Source of the DNA: Paracoccaceae bacterium
Lineage (GTDB): Bacteria > Pseudomonadota > Alphaproteobacteria > Rhodobacterales > Rhodobacteraceae
Direction of reading: 5' to 3'
Length of the DNA: 64,000 bases
NCBI GenBank assembly: GCA_020832445.1
Contig: JAFIEO010000067.1
Location: 17,417 to 81,416, forward strand
Of the stretch, positions 1 to 9,007 are shown piece after piece; positions within the stretch are counted from its first letter, which is position 1; the number at the start of each line of letters is the position of its first letter. Below the pieces are notes generated by a model, which did not search any database, was not told the DNA's origin, and saw nothing but the letters and a program-made list of their open reading frames with translations. Position numbers and translations under genes: made by a program.

Positions 1-872
1 TTTTCATTGCCACCAACTGCATAAATCTGGCGGCCTATGACGGTATTTTCGGTCAGAAACGCATAGATGATGGTCAGTATACCCATGGTCAGCAACACAT
101 TGGGCAACCCGCGAAAACTGGACAGTTTATAGGTAATGAACACCAGCGCCGCCGCCACAATGATATTGCGGACCACAAAGAACGCAAATGGTTCACCCAC
201 AACGCCGAATGTTTTGTTGCGCGCGCGTTTGTTGATGCCCATCCAGACGATAACAGCGGCCGCAACCACGCCGGTCAGCAGGGCCAGAATATTGACATTG
301 CGTTCACCAAACATGACCGCCAGCGACTGGCCCCATGCAGCGGGAAACGGGTCGGCCACGAACCCTGTGGCGATAACCTGAAATTCACGCGGGAAGGGGC
401 CGACCGACTGGCCTTGCAGCAGCCACAGCGACAGCCCGCGAAACACCAGCATACCCGCAAGTGTCACAATAAAGGACGGTATCTTCCAATAGGCAATCCA
501 ATAACCCTGCGCCGCCCCGATCAAACCGCCGGTAATCAGGCATATGACAACTGCCACCATCAACGGCAGGCCCATCGATACGATCAGCACTGCCGCCAGC
601 GCCCCGATGAAGCCCATGACCGACCCTACCGACAAATCGATATTGCCAGACACGATGACAATCAGCATGCCAAGCGCCATGATAACGATATAGCTGTTTT
701 GCAACAGCAGGTTGGTAATGTTCACGGGCCGCATAAGCGTGCCGTTGGTGGTGATCTGGAAAAACACCATCACCGCAATCAGCGCGAACAAAAGACCATA
801 TTCGCGCAGGTGGTTCACCAGATATTCGCGCATGGATTGCGCCGTTCCTGCTTGTGCATTTGCCTGTTGCAT
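1..872 (-). CDS. gguB: Monosaccharide ABC transporter permease, GguB type (partial, 3' end cut by window edge)
   Basis: Inner-membrane permease of the ChvE-GguAB sugar importer. About 290 residues are visible, in one open frame that runs off the left edge. The protein is rich in hydrophobic segments and carries the SGNIDLSVGS block typical of the ribose/xylose-type permease family (BPD_transp_2). The start ATG (870-872) lies one base past the gguA stop codon, so translation is probably coupled. The identification rests on family features plus the chvE-gguA order upstream. The C-terminal part cannot be seen, so completeness is unknown. Confidence 0.88.
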   Translation of the reverse strand, partial: MQQANAQAGTAQSMREYLVNHLREYGLLFALIAVMVFFQITTNGTLMRPVNITNLLLQNSYIVIMALGMLIVIVSGNIDLSVGSVMGFIGALAAVLIVSMGLPLMVAVVICLITGGLIGAAQGYWIAYWKIPSFIVTLAGMLVFRGLSLWLLQGQSVGPFPREFQVIATGFVADPFPAAWGQSLAVMFGERNVNILALLTGVVAAAVIVWMGINKRARNKTFGVVGEPFAFFVVRNIIVAAALVFITYKLSSFRGLPNVLLTMGILTIIYAFLTENTVIGRQIYAVGGNE

Positions 873-873
873 T

Positions 874-2406
874 TCAGACTTTCTCCGATCTGGTGACAAT
901 CATGGACATAATGCGTTCCTGACTGGCATCTTCTGCCGTCAATTCGCCCATGAAGGCCCCTTCATTCATGACATAAATCCTGTCGCACATGCCCAGCAGC
1001 TCCGGCATTTCAGAGGAGATAATGACAACCCCCTTGCCTTGTGCGGACAATTCATTGATCAGGCCGTAAATTTCGAATTTTGCACCCACATCGATGCCGC
1101 GTGTCGGTTCATCAAGGATCAGAACCTCTGGCCCTGAAAACAGCCATTTCGACAAAACCACCTTTTGCTGGTTGCCGCCCGACAGGTTTCCAACAACCTG
1201 ATGAACGCCCGGCGTGCGGATATTCATGCTTTTGCGGTAGCCTTCGGCCACTTGCGCTTCGCGCGCTTCATTCAGCAGGCCACGGCTGGATACAGCGTGC
1301 AGATTGGCCAGTGTGATATTGCGCTGGATGGTGTCTTCCAAAATCAGGCCCAGCGACTTGCGGTCCTCGGTGACATAGGCCAGCCCTGCGGCAATTGCAT
1401 CGCTGACGGTGTTCAGCTTGACGGGGGCGCCGCGCATGCGCACCTCGCCCTGAATGTCGCGCCCATAGGACCGCCCGAACACGCTCATGGCCAGTTCGGT
1501 GCGTCCCGCGCCCATAAGGCCCGCGATGCCCACCACCTCGCCTTCGCGGACATTGAAGGACACGTCCTTGATGGCCATGCGTTCGGGGAAATCGGGGTGG
1601 CGTACCGACCAGTTTGCCACATCCAGCAACACAGGCCCCGCGCGGCGCGTGCGCGGCGGATAGCGCTGCGCCATGTCACGGCCAACCATGTCGCGCACAA
1701 TGCGGTCTTCGGTAATTTCATCGCGGCCCGCGCGCAGACTGGACACCGTGCTTCCGTCGCGGATAACCGTGATGCTGTCCGCCACCTTGCGGATTTCATT
1801 CAGCTTATGGCTGATGATGATCTGCGTCATCCCGCGCGATTTCAGTTCCAGCATAAGATCCAGCAGCGCATCGCTGTCGGATTCCGACAAGGCAGCAGTG
1901 GGTTCGTCAAGGATCAGCAGGCGCACATCCTTGGCCAGCGCTTTCGCAATCTCGACCAGTTGCTGTTTGCCCACGCCCAGTTTTTCGACCAGCATGTTCG
2001 GCGGATCGCTTAGCCCCACGCGCGCCAGCAATTCGCGGGTGCGGCGTGTTGTTTCGTGCCATTGGATATATCCGTTGCGGCTGATTTCATTGCCCAGAAA
2101 CAGGTTCTCGGCAATCGAAAGCAACGGCACAAGGGCAAGTTCCTGATGGATGATGATGATCCCGCGCGCTTCGCTGTCCTGAATGGACCGGAATTCCGCC
2201 AAAGCGCCGTCATAATGGATTTCGCCCTCATATCTGCCCGCCGGATAGACGCCTGACAGCACCTTCATCAGGGTTGATTTGCCGGCCCCGTTTTCGCCGA
2301 CGATGGCATGGATTTCCCCTTCGGCCACCGACAGGCTTACGTCGTCCAGTGCCTTGACGCCGGGAAATGACTTGGAAATCCCGCGCATTTCTAGCAGCGG
2401 CTGCAT
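874..2406 (-). CDS. gguA: Monosaccharide ABC transporter ATP-binding protein, GguA type
   Basis: Cytoplasmic ATPase with two fused ABC domains, about 510 residues, the usual length for GguA/XylG/MglA-type sugar ATPases. Domain 1 has Walker [10 protein letters not shown] and Walker [11 protein letters not shown]. Domain 2 has the usual degenerate P-loop GLMGAGRTE, signature LSGGNQQK and Walker [12 protein letters not shown] chose the ATG at 2404-2406 (MQPLLEMRG) over one 17 codons upstream because a GAAGGGCGGG ribosome site precedes it and the protein family starts there. It sits between chvE and gguB in one minus-strand operon and should power import of the sugars bound by ChvE. Confidence 0.92.
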   Translation of the reverse strand: MQPLLEMRGISKSFPGVKALDDVSLSVAEGEIHAIVGENGAGKSTLMKVLSGVYPAGRYEGEIHYDGALAEFRSIQDSEARGIIIIHQELALVPLLSIAENLFLGNEISRNGYIQWHETTRRTRELLARVGLSDPPNMLVEKLGVGKQQLVEIAKALAKDVRLLILDEPTAALSESDSDALLDLMLELKSRGMTQIIISHKLNEIRKVADSITVIRDGSTVSSLRAGRDEITEDRIVRDMVGRDMAQRYPPRTRRAGPVLLDVANWSVRHPDFPERMAIKDVSFNVREGEVVGIAGLMGAGRTELAMSVFGRSYGRDIQGEVRMRGAPVKLNTVSDAIAAGLAYVTEDRKSLGLILEDTIQRNITLANLHAVSSRGLLNEAREAQVAEGYRKSMNIRTPGVHQVVGNLSGGNQQKVVLSKWLFSGPEVLILDEPTRGIDVGAKFEIYGLINELSAQGKGVVIISSEMPELLGMCDRIYVMNEGAFMGELTAEDASQERIMSMIVTRSEKV

Positions 2407-2434
2407 GGTGTCCCGCCCTTCGTTCCAATTATGC

Positions 2435-2464
2435 GCATGCCTTGAGGACTGCCCCAAGGCATGC
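2435..2464 (-). other. Intercistronic hairpin between chvE and gguA
   Basis: The 10-bp arms GCATGCCTTG (2435-2444) and CAAGGCATGC (2455-2464) are perfectly complementary around a 10-base loop that can pair two more bases. No T-run follows in the direction of transcription. This suggests an RNA 3'-end stabiliser or attenuator that keeps chvE mRNA above gguAB, rather than a full terminator (inference). Confidence 0.75.
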
Positions 2465-2488
2465 GGTTGCAGGGTGAATGAACAGGGC

Positions 2489-3538
2489 TTAGCGCAGTTG
2501 CTCTTCGGTGTAGTAGCCCGACCCGATCAGGATTTCTTCCCAGTTCGAGGCATCAACCGATACCGGTTCCAGCAAGAAGCTGGGCACAACCTTGACACCG
2601 TTATCATAGGTTTCGGTGTCGTTGATTTCCGGCTCGTCCCCGCCAAGAAGCGCGTTGACCATACCAACTGTTACCCGCGCCAGTTCGCGCGTGTCCTTGA
2701 ACACGGTTGAATACTGCTCGCCCGCCAGAATGGACTTGATGGAGGGGACTTCAGCATCCTGCCCTGTCACAATGGGCATTTCCTGATCATCCGACCCGTA
2801 GCCAACCCCCTTGAGCGAGGACAGAATGCCAATCGACAGCCCGTCATAAGGCGACAGAACGCCATGGATTTCTGCATCGGTGTAATGCGCGGACAGCAGG
2901 TTATCCATGCGCGCCTGTGCAACGGCACCATCCCAGCGCAGTGTGCCCACACGGTCCATGCCCATCTGGCCGGACACAATGTTGATCGATCCATCATCAA
3001 TCAGGGGCTGGATTACGGACATTGCGCCATTATAGAAGAAAAACGCGTTGTTATCGTCGGGGGACCCGCCGAACAGTTCCACATTCCATGGCCCGGACCC
3101 GAAGCGCGATTCCAGCCCCGAAATCAGCGATTCCGCCTGTTGCACACCAACCTGAAAATTGTCGAAGGTCGCGTAATAGCTGACATGTTCGCTGTCGCGG
3201 ATAAGCCGGTCATAGGCGATGATGTCAATTCCCGCGAAATGCGCGTTTTCCAGCGCATTGGACAATGTGGTCCCGTCAATCGCCGCGATGACCAGAACAT
3301 CAACCCCGTTGGTGACCATGTTTTCAATCTGGGCCAGCTGGTTGGGAATGTCATCTTCGGCATATTGCAGAATTGTGGAATAGCCGGCGTCCTCGAACAG
3401 GCCAACCATGGATTCGCCATCTGATATCCAGCGGGCGGATGATTGCGTTGGCATGGCAATGCCGATCAGCCCTTCGGCCATGGCGCCGGTGGCCAGCGTC
3501 AGTCCGACCGCTGATGCGGTCACTAGTTTATAGTTCAT
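2489..3538 (-). CDS. chvE: Periplasmic multiple-sugar-binding protein, ChvE type
   Basis: Periplasmic binding protein of the ribose/xylose class, about 349 residues, first gene of the chvE-gguA-gguB operon. The ATG at 3536-3538 begins a clear signal peptide ([21 protein letters not shown], cut after AMA). The longer frame upstream adds 33 residues without secretion character and was rejected. The mature part has the repeated PBP fold with VLVIAAIDG and ITGQDAE-like segments ([11 protein letters not shown]). In Agrobacterium, ChvE binds galactose, glucose, arabinose, xylose and related sugars. The exact ligand here is unknown. Confidence 0.9.
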   Translation of the reverse strand: MNYKLVTASAVGLTLATGAMAEGLIGIAMPTQSSARWISDGESMVGLFEDAGYSTILQYAEDDIPNQLAQIENMVTNGVDVLVIAAIDGTTLSNALENAHFAGIDIIAYDRLIRDSEHVSYYATFDNFQVGVQQAESLISGLESRFGSGPWNVELFGGSPDDNNAFFFYNGAMSVIQPLIDDGSINIVSGQMGMDRVGTLRWDGAVAQARMDNLLSAHYTDAEIHGVLSPYDGLSIGILSSLKGVGYGSDDQEMPIVTGQDAEVPSIKSILAGEQYSTVFKDTRELARVTVGMVNALLGGDEPEINDTETYDNGVKVVPSFLLEPVSVDASNWEEILIGSGYYTEEQLR

Positions 3539-3672
3539 GATTTGCGCCTCCCAGAGAAATGCTGCGGCGCGGTCGGGTTCATGCCCGACTATTGACACCG
3601 GAGATGCCATAATAGGGATGCACGGCATTGCCATCAAATCATATTAATTGAAGTATCCATATCATTTATTGT

Positions 3673-4602
3673 ATGTCTTTTGCCATGCTGTCCTTGTCCC
3701 GCCTGAAACCCACTCATCTGAAGCTGCTTTTGCGGATTGCCGAAACCGGCAAGCTGCAACTTGCGGCGGACCAGTTGGCCATTTCGCAACCCGCCGCATC
3801 ACGGATCCTGGCCGATATCGAGGCAGATATTGGCGCGCCGATATTTGAACGCTTGCCGCGCGGTATGCTGCCAACCGAAATTGGGCGTTCCATCCTGCGG
3901 CGTGTGGGAATGATCCTTGCGGAATTTGACGGGCTGGAACAGGAACTGGGCATGCTTCGGTCCGGGCAATCGGGCCGTGTGCGCATCGGGGCCGTCACCG
4001 GGCCTGCGGTGGGATATGTTGTGCCCGCGATCGCCCATATCCGCGAACAATCCCGCGATATTGACGTGACAATCCATGTCGCACCGTCGGCTGAACTGAT
4101 CCGCGGGCTGGAAGAACGCCATTTTGATTTCATCATCGCGCGCCCGCCGCCGGGGTATGACACCACCGATCTGGAAATGAACCCGGCGCGCACGGAACGT
4201 GTGGTGCTGCTGGTGAATAACCAGCATCCGCTGGCGGGCAAACCTGCCTGCGCCCTGTCGGATTTGCGGCAGTATGAATGGGTCATGCAGGAACGGGGGG
4301 CACCCATCCGGCAGGCGGTTGAAAACGTGTTTCGGACATCAGACCTGCCATTGCCCGATCAGGTGTCAAACAGTTCATCCCTGCTGGTCGCATTAACCAT
4401 GCTTGCAGCCGGAAATGCCATCACCCCGCAAGCGCAAGAAGTCGCGGACCTGCTGGGCGCAAACGGCATTGGCGCGCGCCTGGCCGTGCTGGACATAGCC
4501 CAGACCATCAGCGTGGAGCCTTATTTTATTATCCGCCACAGGCATCATGCCAGCACAGCGGCGGTTATGCGGGTTTATCAACGGGTTCTTGAAATTCTGT
4601 AG
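3673..4602 (+). CDS. gbpR: LysR-family regulator, GbpR type
   Basis: LysR transcription factor of about 309 residues. The N-terminal winged helix includes AADQLAISQPAASRILADIE (residues about 31-50), followed by a substrate-binding domain. It is divergent from chvE with a 134-bp gap, the same arrangement as gbpR/chvE in Agrobacterium, where GbpR controls chvE in response to sugars. The start is uncertain: ATG 3673 and ATG 3685 both lack a good ribosome site. The gene's 3' end overlaps the convergent LacI gene by 38 bp. Function follows from family and position; no operator was identified with confidence in the gap. Confidence 0.85.
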   Translation: MSFAMLSLSRLKPTHLKLLLRIAETGKLQLAADQLAISQPAASRILADIEADIGAPIFERLPRGMLPTEIGRSILRRVGMILAEFDGLEQELGMLRSGQSGRVRIGAVTGPAVGYVVPAIAHIREQSRDIDVTIHVAPSAELIRGLEERHFDFIIARPPPGYDTTDLEMNPARTERVVLLVNNQHPLAGKPACALSDLRQYEWVMQERGAPIRQAVENVFRTSDLPLPDQVSNSSSLLVALTMLAAGNAITPQAQEVADLLGANGIGARLAVLDIAQTISVEPYFIIRHRHHASTAAVMRVYQRVLEIL

Positions 4603-5674
4603 GCTTGGACGGGGGCGTGCGGCCATTTGCGGGGCTGTCTGCGCTGTTGTCCAGTGGCGGGGCGGTGGTTCCCCGTTCAATCAGCGCGACAGGGGAATAG
4701 ATGACATGCGCGCCTTCGGTTTTTTGTTCACCGCGCAGCCGCGCCAGCAATTCCTGCGCGGCCAGCCTGCCAAGGCCGGACCGGTCCTGCCGGATGGTTG
4801 TCAGGCCCGGTTCCGAAAAAGCAGCCATTTCGATATCATCAAAACCGATAACGGACATATCTTCAGGCACGCGAACACCGCGCTGTCTGCACCGAGCAAC
4901 AAAGCTTAATGCCATCGCATCAGACGCGCAAAACACGCCTGTAGGACGCGAGTTCACTGCCAGAATACGGTCGGCCGCCAGCGCGCCAGCCCCCAACGAG
5001 AAATCCCCCTGAACAATCCAGTCCGGCGCGATGTCCAGCCCGTGCGCGGCACAGCGGTCAATATACGCGGATTTACGCATCTGGGCCAGAATGTTGCAGT
5101 CCGGTCCGGTCACATGCGCAATGCGCCGATGCCCCAGCGCCACAAGGTGATCCACCGCCAGCCTTGCCCCCAATCCGTTATTGCTGCGGATCGAAGGCAG
5201 CGGCCACTGGTCGGACCATTCGCAGCAAAACACGACATTTTGCATCATATTGGCGCTGCGCAGGGCCTTCGCGGTGATGGTCGACATATTGCCATCAAGG
5301 GTGATCATGCCATCCACACTGCCGTTCAGAAAACAATCTGCGACCGCCTGTTCGGATGCGCCGGGTTGCTGGCTGTCAAATACCAGCACGGAATACCCGT
5401 TCGCGGACAACACGTCATTCATGCTGGACAGGATCGCCGAAAAGAACGGGTTGCCCAGATTGGGGACCAGCACCAGCACAGCCCCCGCGCGACGCGTGCG
5501 CAGATTGCGCGCCGCCTGATTGACACGGTAGCCCGTGGCCTCAATAGCATCAAAAACCTTTGCGCGCGTAGCTTCGCTCAGGCGGTCGGGCTGGGTCAGG
5601 GCGCGGCTGACGGTCGCGGTTGATACACCGGCGACTTGCGCGACATCCTTGATCTTTGGCGGGGCCTTTTGCAT
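4565..5674 (-). CDS. LacI-family transcriptional regulator of the adjacent sugar cluster
   Basis: Repressor of 369 residues with an N-terminal LacI helix-turn-helix (IKDVAQVAGVSTATVSRAL, residues about 8-26) and hinge, followed by a periplasmic-binding-protein-like effector domain (VLVLVPNLGNPFFSAIL onward; VIGFDDIEMA). It is divergent from the ABC transporter gene at 5893, and two identical 14-bp palindromes lie between them, so it most likely represses the transporter-glycosidase operon and itself. The C-terminal tail is Pro- and Ser-rich and overlaps the end of gbpR by 38 bp. The effector sugar is not predictable from sequence alone. Confidence 0.9.
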   Translation of the reverse strand: MQKAPPKIKDVAQVAGVSTATVSRALTQPDRLSEATRAKVFDAIEATGYRVNQAARNLRTRRAGAVLVLVPNLGNPFFSAILSSMNDVLSANGYSVLVFDSQQPGASEQAVADCFLNGSVDGMITLDGNMSTITAKALRSANMMQNVVFCCEWSDQWPLPSIRSNNGLGARLAVDHLVALGHRRIAHVTGPDCNILAQMRKSAYIDRCAAHGLDIAPDWIVQGDFSLGAGALAADRILAVNSRPTGVFCASDAMALSFVARCRQRGVRVPEDMSVIGFDDIEMAAFSEPGLTTIRQDRSGLGRLAAQELLARLRGEQKTEGAHVIYSPVALIERGTTAPPLDNSADSPANGRTPPSKPTEFQEPVDKPA

Positions 5675-5747
5675 CCGTGATACCGGAACCTTGTTGTCAG
5701 AGTGGTTACAAATTTCTTGACAGATAGTTTCGACTGATTGAAGGTGG

Positions 5748-5761
5748 TGTAATCGATTACA
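5748..5761. promoter_or_regulatory. LacI-family operator, copy 1
   Basis: Perfect 14-bp palindrome TGTAATCGATTACA with the central CG typical of LacI-family operators. An identical copy lies 54 bp further on (5802-5815). Both are inside the divergent promoter region between the LacI gene and the sugar ABC operon. Confidence 0.85.
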
Positions 5762-5801
5762 TGGTGATTCATCCTTGGAGGGGGTGACTTTTTACCAATA
5801 G

Positions 5802-5815
5802 TGTAATCGATTACA
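5802..5815. promoter_or_regulatory. LacI-family operator, copy 2
   Basis: Second identical TGTAATCGATTACA palindrome, centre-to-centre distance 54 bp from copy 1, about five helical turns, so both sites face the same side of the DNA. That spacing would suit cooperative binding or a small loop. It lies about 80 bp upstream of the ABC binding-protein start. Confidence 0.85.
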
Positions 5816-5892
5816 TAGCGCGGGCAAGTCATTCTTGAAAAAACCGCGCAGCACCGTGACATACGCGGCTTATGCCGTTCAGGGAGGAACGC

Positions 5893-7128
5893 ATGAAAAA
5901 AACATTCGCATTGCTGGCATCAACCAGTTTGATTTCCGTTGGCACATCGGCGCTGGCCGTTGATCTGGAAGTGACGCATTGGTGGACATCGGGCGGGGAA
6001 GCGGCGGCAGTCGCCGAATTCGCACGCCTGTTCAATGAAAACACCGAACACACCTGGGTCGATGGTGCCATCGCAGGTGCCGGCGGCACGGCGCGCCCGA
6101 TCATGATTGGCCGTATCACCGGCGGTGACCCGATGGGCGCAACCCAGTTCAACCATGGCCGTCAGGCCGAAGAACTGGCCGAAGCGGGCCTGATGCTGGA
6201 TTTGACCGACCTGGCCGAGGCCGAGGGCTGGCATGATTTCGTGAACCCCACATCGCTGCTGGACAGCTGCACGATTGACGGGCGGCTTTACTGTGTGCCT
6301 ATCAATATCCACTCCTGGCAATGGCTGTGGCTAAGCCATCAGGCCTATGAAGATGTAGGCCTGCCCGTTCCCACCAACTGGGATGAATTCATCGAAGCGG
6401 CCCCCGCGCTGCAAGAAGCGGGAAAAATCCCGCTGGCGATGGGCGGACAACCCTGGCAGGCCGTGGGCGCTTTCGGGGTGATGGCCATTGCGCTGGCCGG
6501 AAAAGACGCATGGTCGGCGGTGCATATCGACCATGATGCAGAAGTGGCCGCCGGGCCGGAATTTGCCCGCGTGTTCGAAGCCGCAGCACAAGCGCGCGCC
6601 TTTTCCGCGCGGTCCAATGTGCAGGACTGGAATCAGGCCACCAATATGGTCATTTCCGGTCAGGCTGGCGGGCAGATCATGGGTGACTGGGCGCAGGGCG
6701 AATTTCAGGTCGCCGGTCTTGTCGCAGGCGAGGATTATTCCTGCCTGCCCGGACTTGGTGTCACTGAAATCATCTCGACGGGCGGGGATGCGTTCTATTT
6801 CCCCAAGATCAACGACCCCGAAGTAGAGGCAGCACAGCTTGAACTGGCCTCGTTGATGATTTCGCCTGAAGCGCAGGTGGCTTTCAACCTGAAGAAAGGG
6901 TCGCTGCCGGTGCGTGGTGATGTCGATCTGGAAGCCGCGAATGACTGCATGCAGAAGGGGCTGGAAATTCTGGCGACGGGCAACATTCTGCCTGATGCAA
7001 ACCAGACATTTTCGCCCGATACGCAAGGCCAGATCGAGGATCTGATGGTCGAATTCTGGAACGATCCCAACTACACCCCAGAAGAAGCCCAACGTCTGTA
7101 CGCCGAGATTGTTGCGCGCGCGGATTAA
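5893..7128 (+). CDS. Sugar ABC transporter periplasmic binding protein (family 1)
   Basis: Extracellular solute-binding protein of about 411 residues. The start ATG at 5893 is preceded by a strong AGGGAGG ribosome site (5881-5887) and opens a signal peptide MKKTFALLASTSLISVGTSA ending in ALA. The mature N-terminus VDLEVTHWWTSGGEAAAV is typical of glucose/oligosaccharide-binding proteins of the SBP_bac_1 family. It is the first gene of the LacI-controlled operon, followed by two permeases and an ATPase. The GH43 and 3-dehydrogenase genes downstream suggest a glycoside or xylo-oligosaccharide ligand (inference). The E. coli ycj cluster begins in a similar way. Confidence 0.9.
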   Translation: MKKTFALLASTSLISVGTSALAVDLEVTHWWTSGGEAAAVAEFARLFNENTEHTWVDGAIAGAGGTARPIMIGRITGGDPMGATQFNHGRQAEELAEAGLMLDLTDLAEAEGWHDFVNPTSLLDSCTIDGRLYCVPINIHSWQWLWLSHQAYEDVGLPVPTNWDEFIEAAPALQEAGKIPLAMGGQPWQAVGAFGVMAIALAGKDAWSAVHIDHDAEVAAGPEFARVFEAAAQARAFSARSNVQDWNQATNMVISGQAGGQIMGDWAQGEFQVAGLVAGEDYSCLPGLGVTEIISTGGDAFYFPKINDPEVEAAQLELASLMISPEAQVAFNLKKGSLPVRGDVDLEAANDCMQKGLEILATGNILPDANQTFSPDTQGQIEDLMVEFWNDPNYTPEEAQRLYAEIVARAD

Positions 7129-7136
7129 GCAGGTGG

Positions 7137-7165
7137 CCGGGGTTCCCTGCATAAGGGAACCCCGG
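7137..7165 (+). other. Intercistronic hairpin after the binding-protein gene
   Basis: Perfect 12-bp stem CCGGGGTTCCCT (7137-7148) with AGGGAACCCCGG (7154-7165), loop GCATA. It starts 9 bases after the binding-protein stop codon, and no U-tract follows. It is a likely RNA-stabilising or attenuating structure that lowers permease expression relative to the binding protein. Confidence 0.8.
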
Positions 7166-7202
7166 ATATTCAAAAGAATTTTCCACATACCGGAGGATCA
7201 AG

Positions 7203-8114
7203 ATGTCAAGCGCAAGACGCGCTCGTGATGGCGCACGCCCGCCAATCCGCCTGCTGCGCAATCTGTCGTCCAAACTGGCGGCCATTCCGATGGTGCTGGT
7301 GGGGCTTGGCGTATTCGTGGGGGGCACGATCTGGACGATTGTTCATTCCTTCACCGACTCGCGCCTGCTGCCACGGCTGAACTGGGTTGGTTTTGATCAG
7401 TATGAACGTTTGTGGAGCACCCGCCGGTGGCTGGTATCCATTGAAAACCTTGCTGTTTACGGCATTGTGTCACTTGTGTTGACCATGTGTCTGGGGTTTT
7501 TTCTGGCGGCCCTGCTGGACCGGAAAATCCGGTTCGAAGATACATTCCGCACGATCTTTCTGTATCCATTTGCCCTGTCCTTCATTGTGACCGGCCTTGT
7601 CTGGCAATGGATCCTGAACCCTGATTTCGGTATTCAGTCGGTCATTCGCGGGCTTGGGTTTTCAGGGTTCAATTTTGATCCGCTGTATAATCCTGATCTG
7701 GTGATCATCGGGCTGTTGATTGCGGGGTTATGGCAGGGAACGGGCCTGATCATGGTCATCATGTTGGCGGGCCTGCGCGGCATTGACGAAGACATATGGA
7801 AGGCCACCCGCGTGGACGGAATTCCGATATGGAAAACCTATATCGTGGTCATTATTCCCATGATGAAGCCGGTTTTTGTAACCGCGCTGGTGCTGGTGAC
7901 CAGTGGCATTGTGAAACTTTACGATCTGGTCGTGGCAATGACATCGGGCGGTCCCGGCATCTCGTCCGAAGTGCCGGCGAAATTTGTGTATGACACGTTG
8001 TTCACACGCCAGAATCTGGGGCAGGGCTTTGCCGCATCAACGATGATGCTGGTAACCGTCGCCATTATCCTGATCCCATGGGCCTATATGCAATATCGGG
8101 AGAAGCGCCAATGA
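7203..8114 (+). CDS. Sugar ABC transporter permease (MalF/UgpA type)
   Basis: Inner-membrane permease of 303 residues, with about six hydrophobic segments. It has the cytoplasmic EAA-type loop around residues 195-215 (DEDIWKATRVDGIPIWKTYI) that docks to the ATPase. A CGGAGGATCAAG ribosome site precedes the ATG. It follows the binding-protein gene after the hairpin and overlaps the next permease by 4 bp (ATGA). It forms the channel together with the permease at 8111. Confidence 0.9.
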   Translation: MSSARRARDGARPPIRLLRNLSSKLAAIPMVLVGLGVFVGGTIWTIVHSFTDSRLLPRLNWVGFDQYERLWSTRRWLVSIENLAVYGIVSLVLTMCLGFFLAALLDRKIRFEDTFRTIFLYPFALSFIVTGLVWQWILNPDFGIQSVIRGLGFSGFNFDPLYNPDLVIIGLLIAGLWQGTGLIMVIMLAGLRGIDEDIWKATRVDGIPIWKTYIVVIIPMMKPVFVTALVLVTSGIVKLYDLVVAMTSGGPGISSEVPAKFVYDTLFTRQNLGQGFAASTMMLVTVAIILIPWAYMQYREKRQ

Positions 8115-8998
8115 CCGCTGTTACCCCCCGCGGTGCGAAGCCGCAAAAGGCCTTGTCGCCGCGCAATATCATGCTGTATGGCGCGCTGGTCATCTTCAGC
8201 CTGTATTACCTGCTGCCACTTTATGTGATGATCGTCACATCGCTGAAGGACATGGCCGAAATCCGTGTGGGCAACATTTTTTCGGCGCCTGTGGAAATTA
8301 CATTCCAGCCATGGGTCAAGGCGTGGTCGCAGGCCTGCACCGGTATCAATTGCGACGGGTTGTCGCGCGGGTTCTGGAATTCGGTCCGCATTCTGATCCC
8401 GTCGCTGATCATCTCGGTGTCAGTGGCGGCGCTGACGGGCTATGTGCTGGCCTGCTGGCGGTTCAAAGGGTCGGAAGTGTTCTTTGGCATCTTGCTGCTT
8501 GGGGCGTTCATTCCCTATCAGGTGCTGCTGTATCCGCTGGTCATCATCTTGCGCGAACTGGGTCTGTTCGGGTCGCTGTGGGGGCTGGTACTGGTGCATA
8601 CGGTCTTTGCCATGCCCATCAATGTGCTGTTGTTCCGCAACTATTTTGTGGCCTTGCCGGAGGAGTTGTTCAAGGCCGCGCGCGTTGATGGCGCAGGGTT
8701 CTGGGGCATTTTCTTTCGCATCGTAATCCCCATGTCGCTGCCGATTTTCGTGGTGTCGGGGATTATTCAGGTCACCGGCATCTGGAACGACTTCTTGTTC
8801 GGGGTGGTTTACACGCGGCCAGAAAATTACCCGATGACAGTGCAACTGAACAACATCGTCAATTCGGTTCAGGGGGTAAAGGAATACAATGTCAACATGG
8901 CAGCCACACTGCTGACAGGGCTGGTGCCGCTGGTGGTGTATTTCTTCTCTGGGAAACTATTCATTCGCGGCATCGCTGCGGGCGCGGTCAAAGGCTAG
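8111..8998 (+). CDS. Sugar ABC transporter permease (MalG/UgpE type)
   Basis: Second inner-membrane permease, about 295 residues. I chose the ATG at 8111 because it forms an ATGA overlap with the upstream permease stop. The EAA loop EELFKAARVDGAGFWGIFF is present at about residues 186-204, and the C-terminus RGIAAGAVKG matches the MalG-type pattern. It is immediately followed by the ATPase gene. Confidence 0.9.
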   Translation: MTAVTPRGAKPQKALSPRNIMLYGALVIFSLYYLLPLYVMIVTSLKDMAEIRVGNIFSAPVEITFQPWVKAWSQACTGINCDGLSRGFWNSVRILIPSLIISVSVAALTGYVLACWRFKGSEVFFGILLLGAFIPYQVLLYPLVIILRELGLFGSLWGLVLVHTVFAMPINVLLFRNYFVALPEELFKAARVDGAGFWGIFFRIVIPMSLPIFVVSGIIQVTGIWNDFLFGVVYTRPENYPMTVQLNNIVNSVQGVKEYNVNMAATLLTGLVPLVVYFFSGKLFIRGIAAGAVKG

Positions 8999-9007
8999 GG
9001 CGAAACC

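Noticed and set aside
1165..2013. Long plus-strand frame of 282 codons
   Set aside because: It is antisense to gguA, which has complete ABC motifs; His/Arg-rich shadow translation is typical of GC-rich genes.
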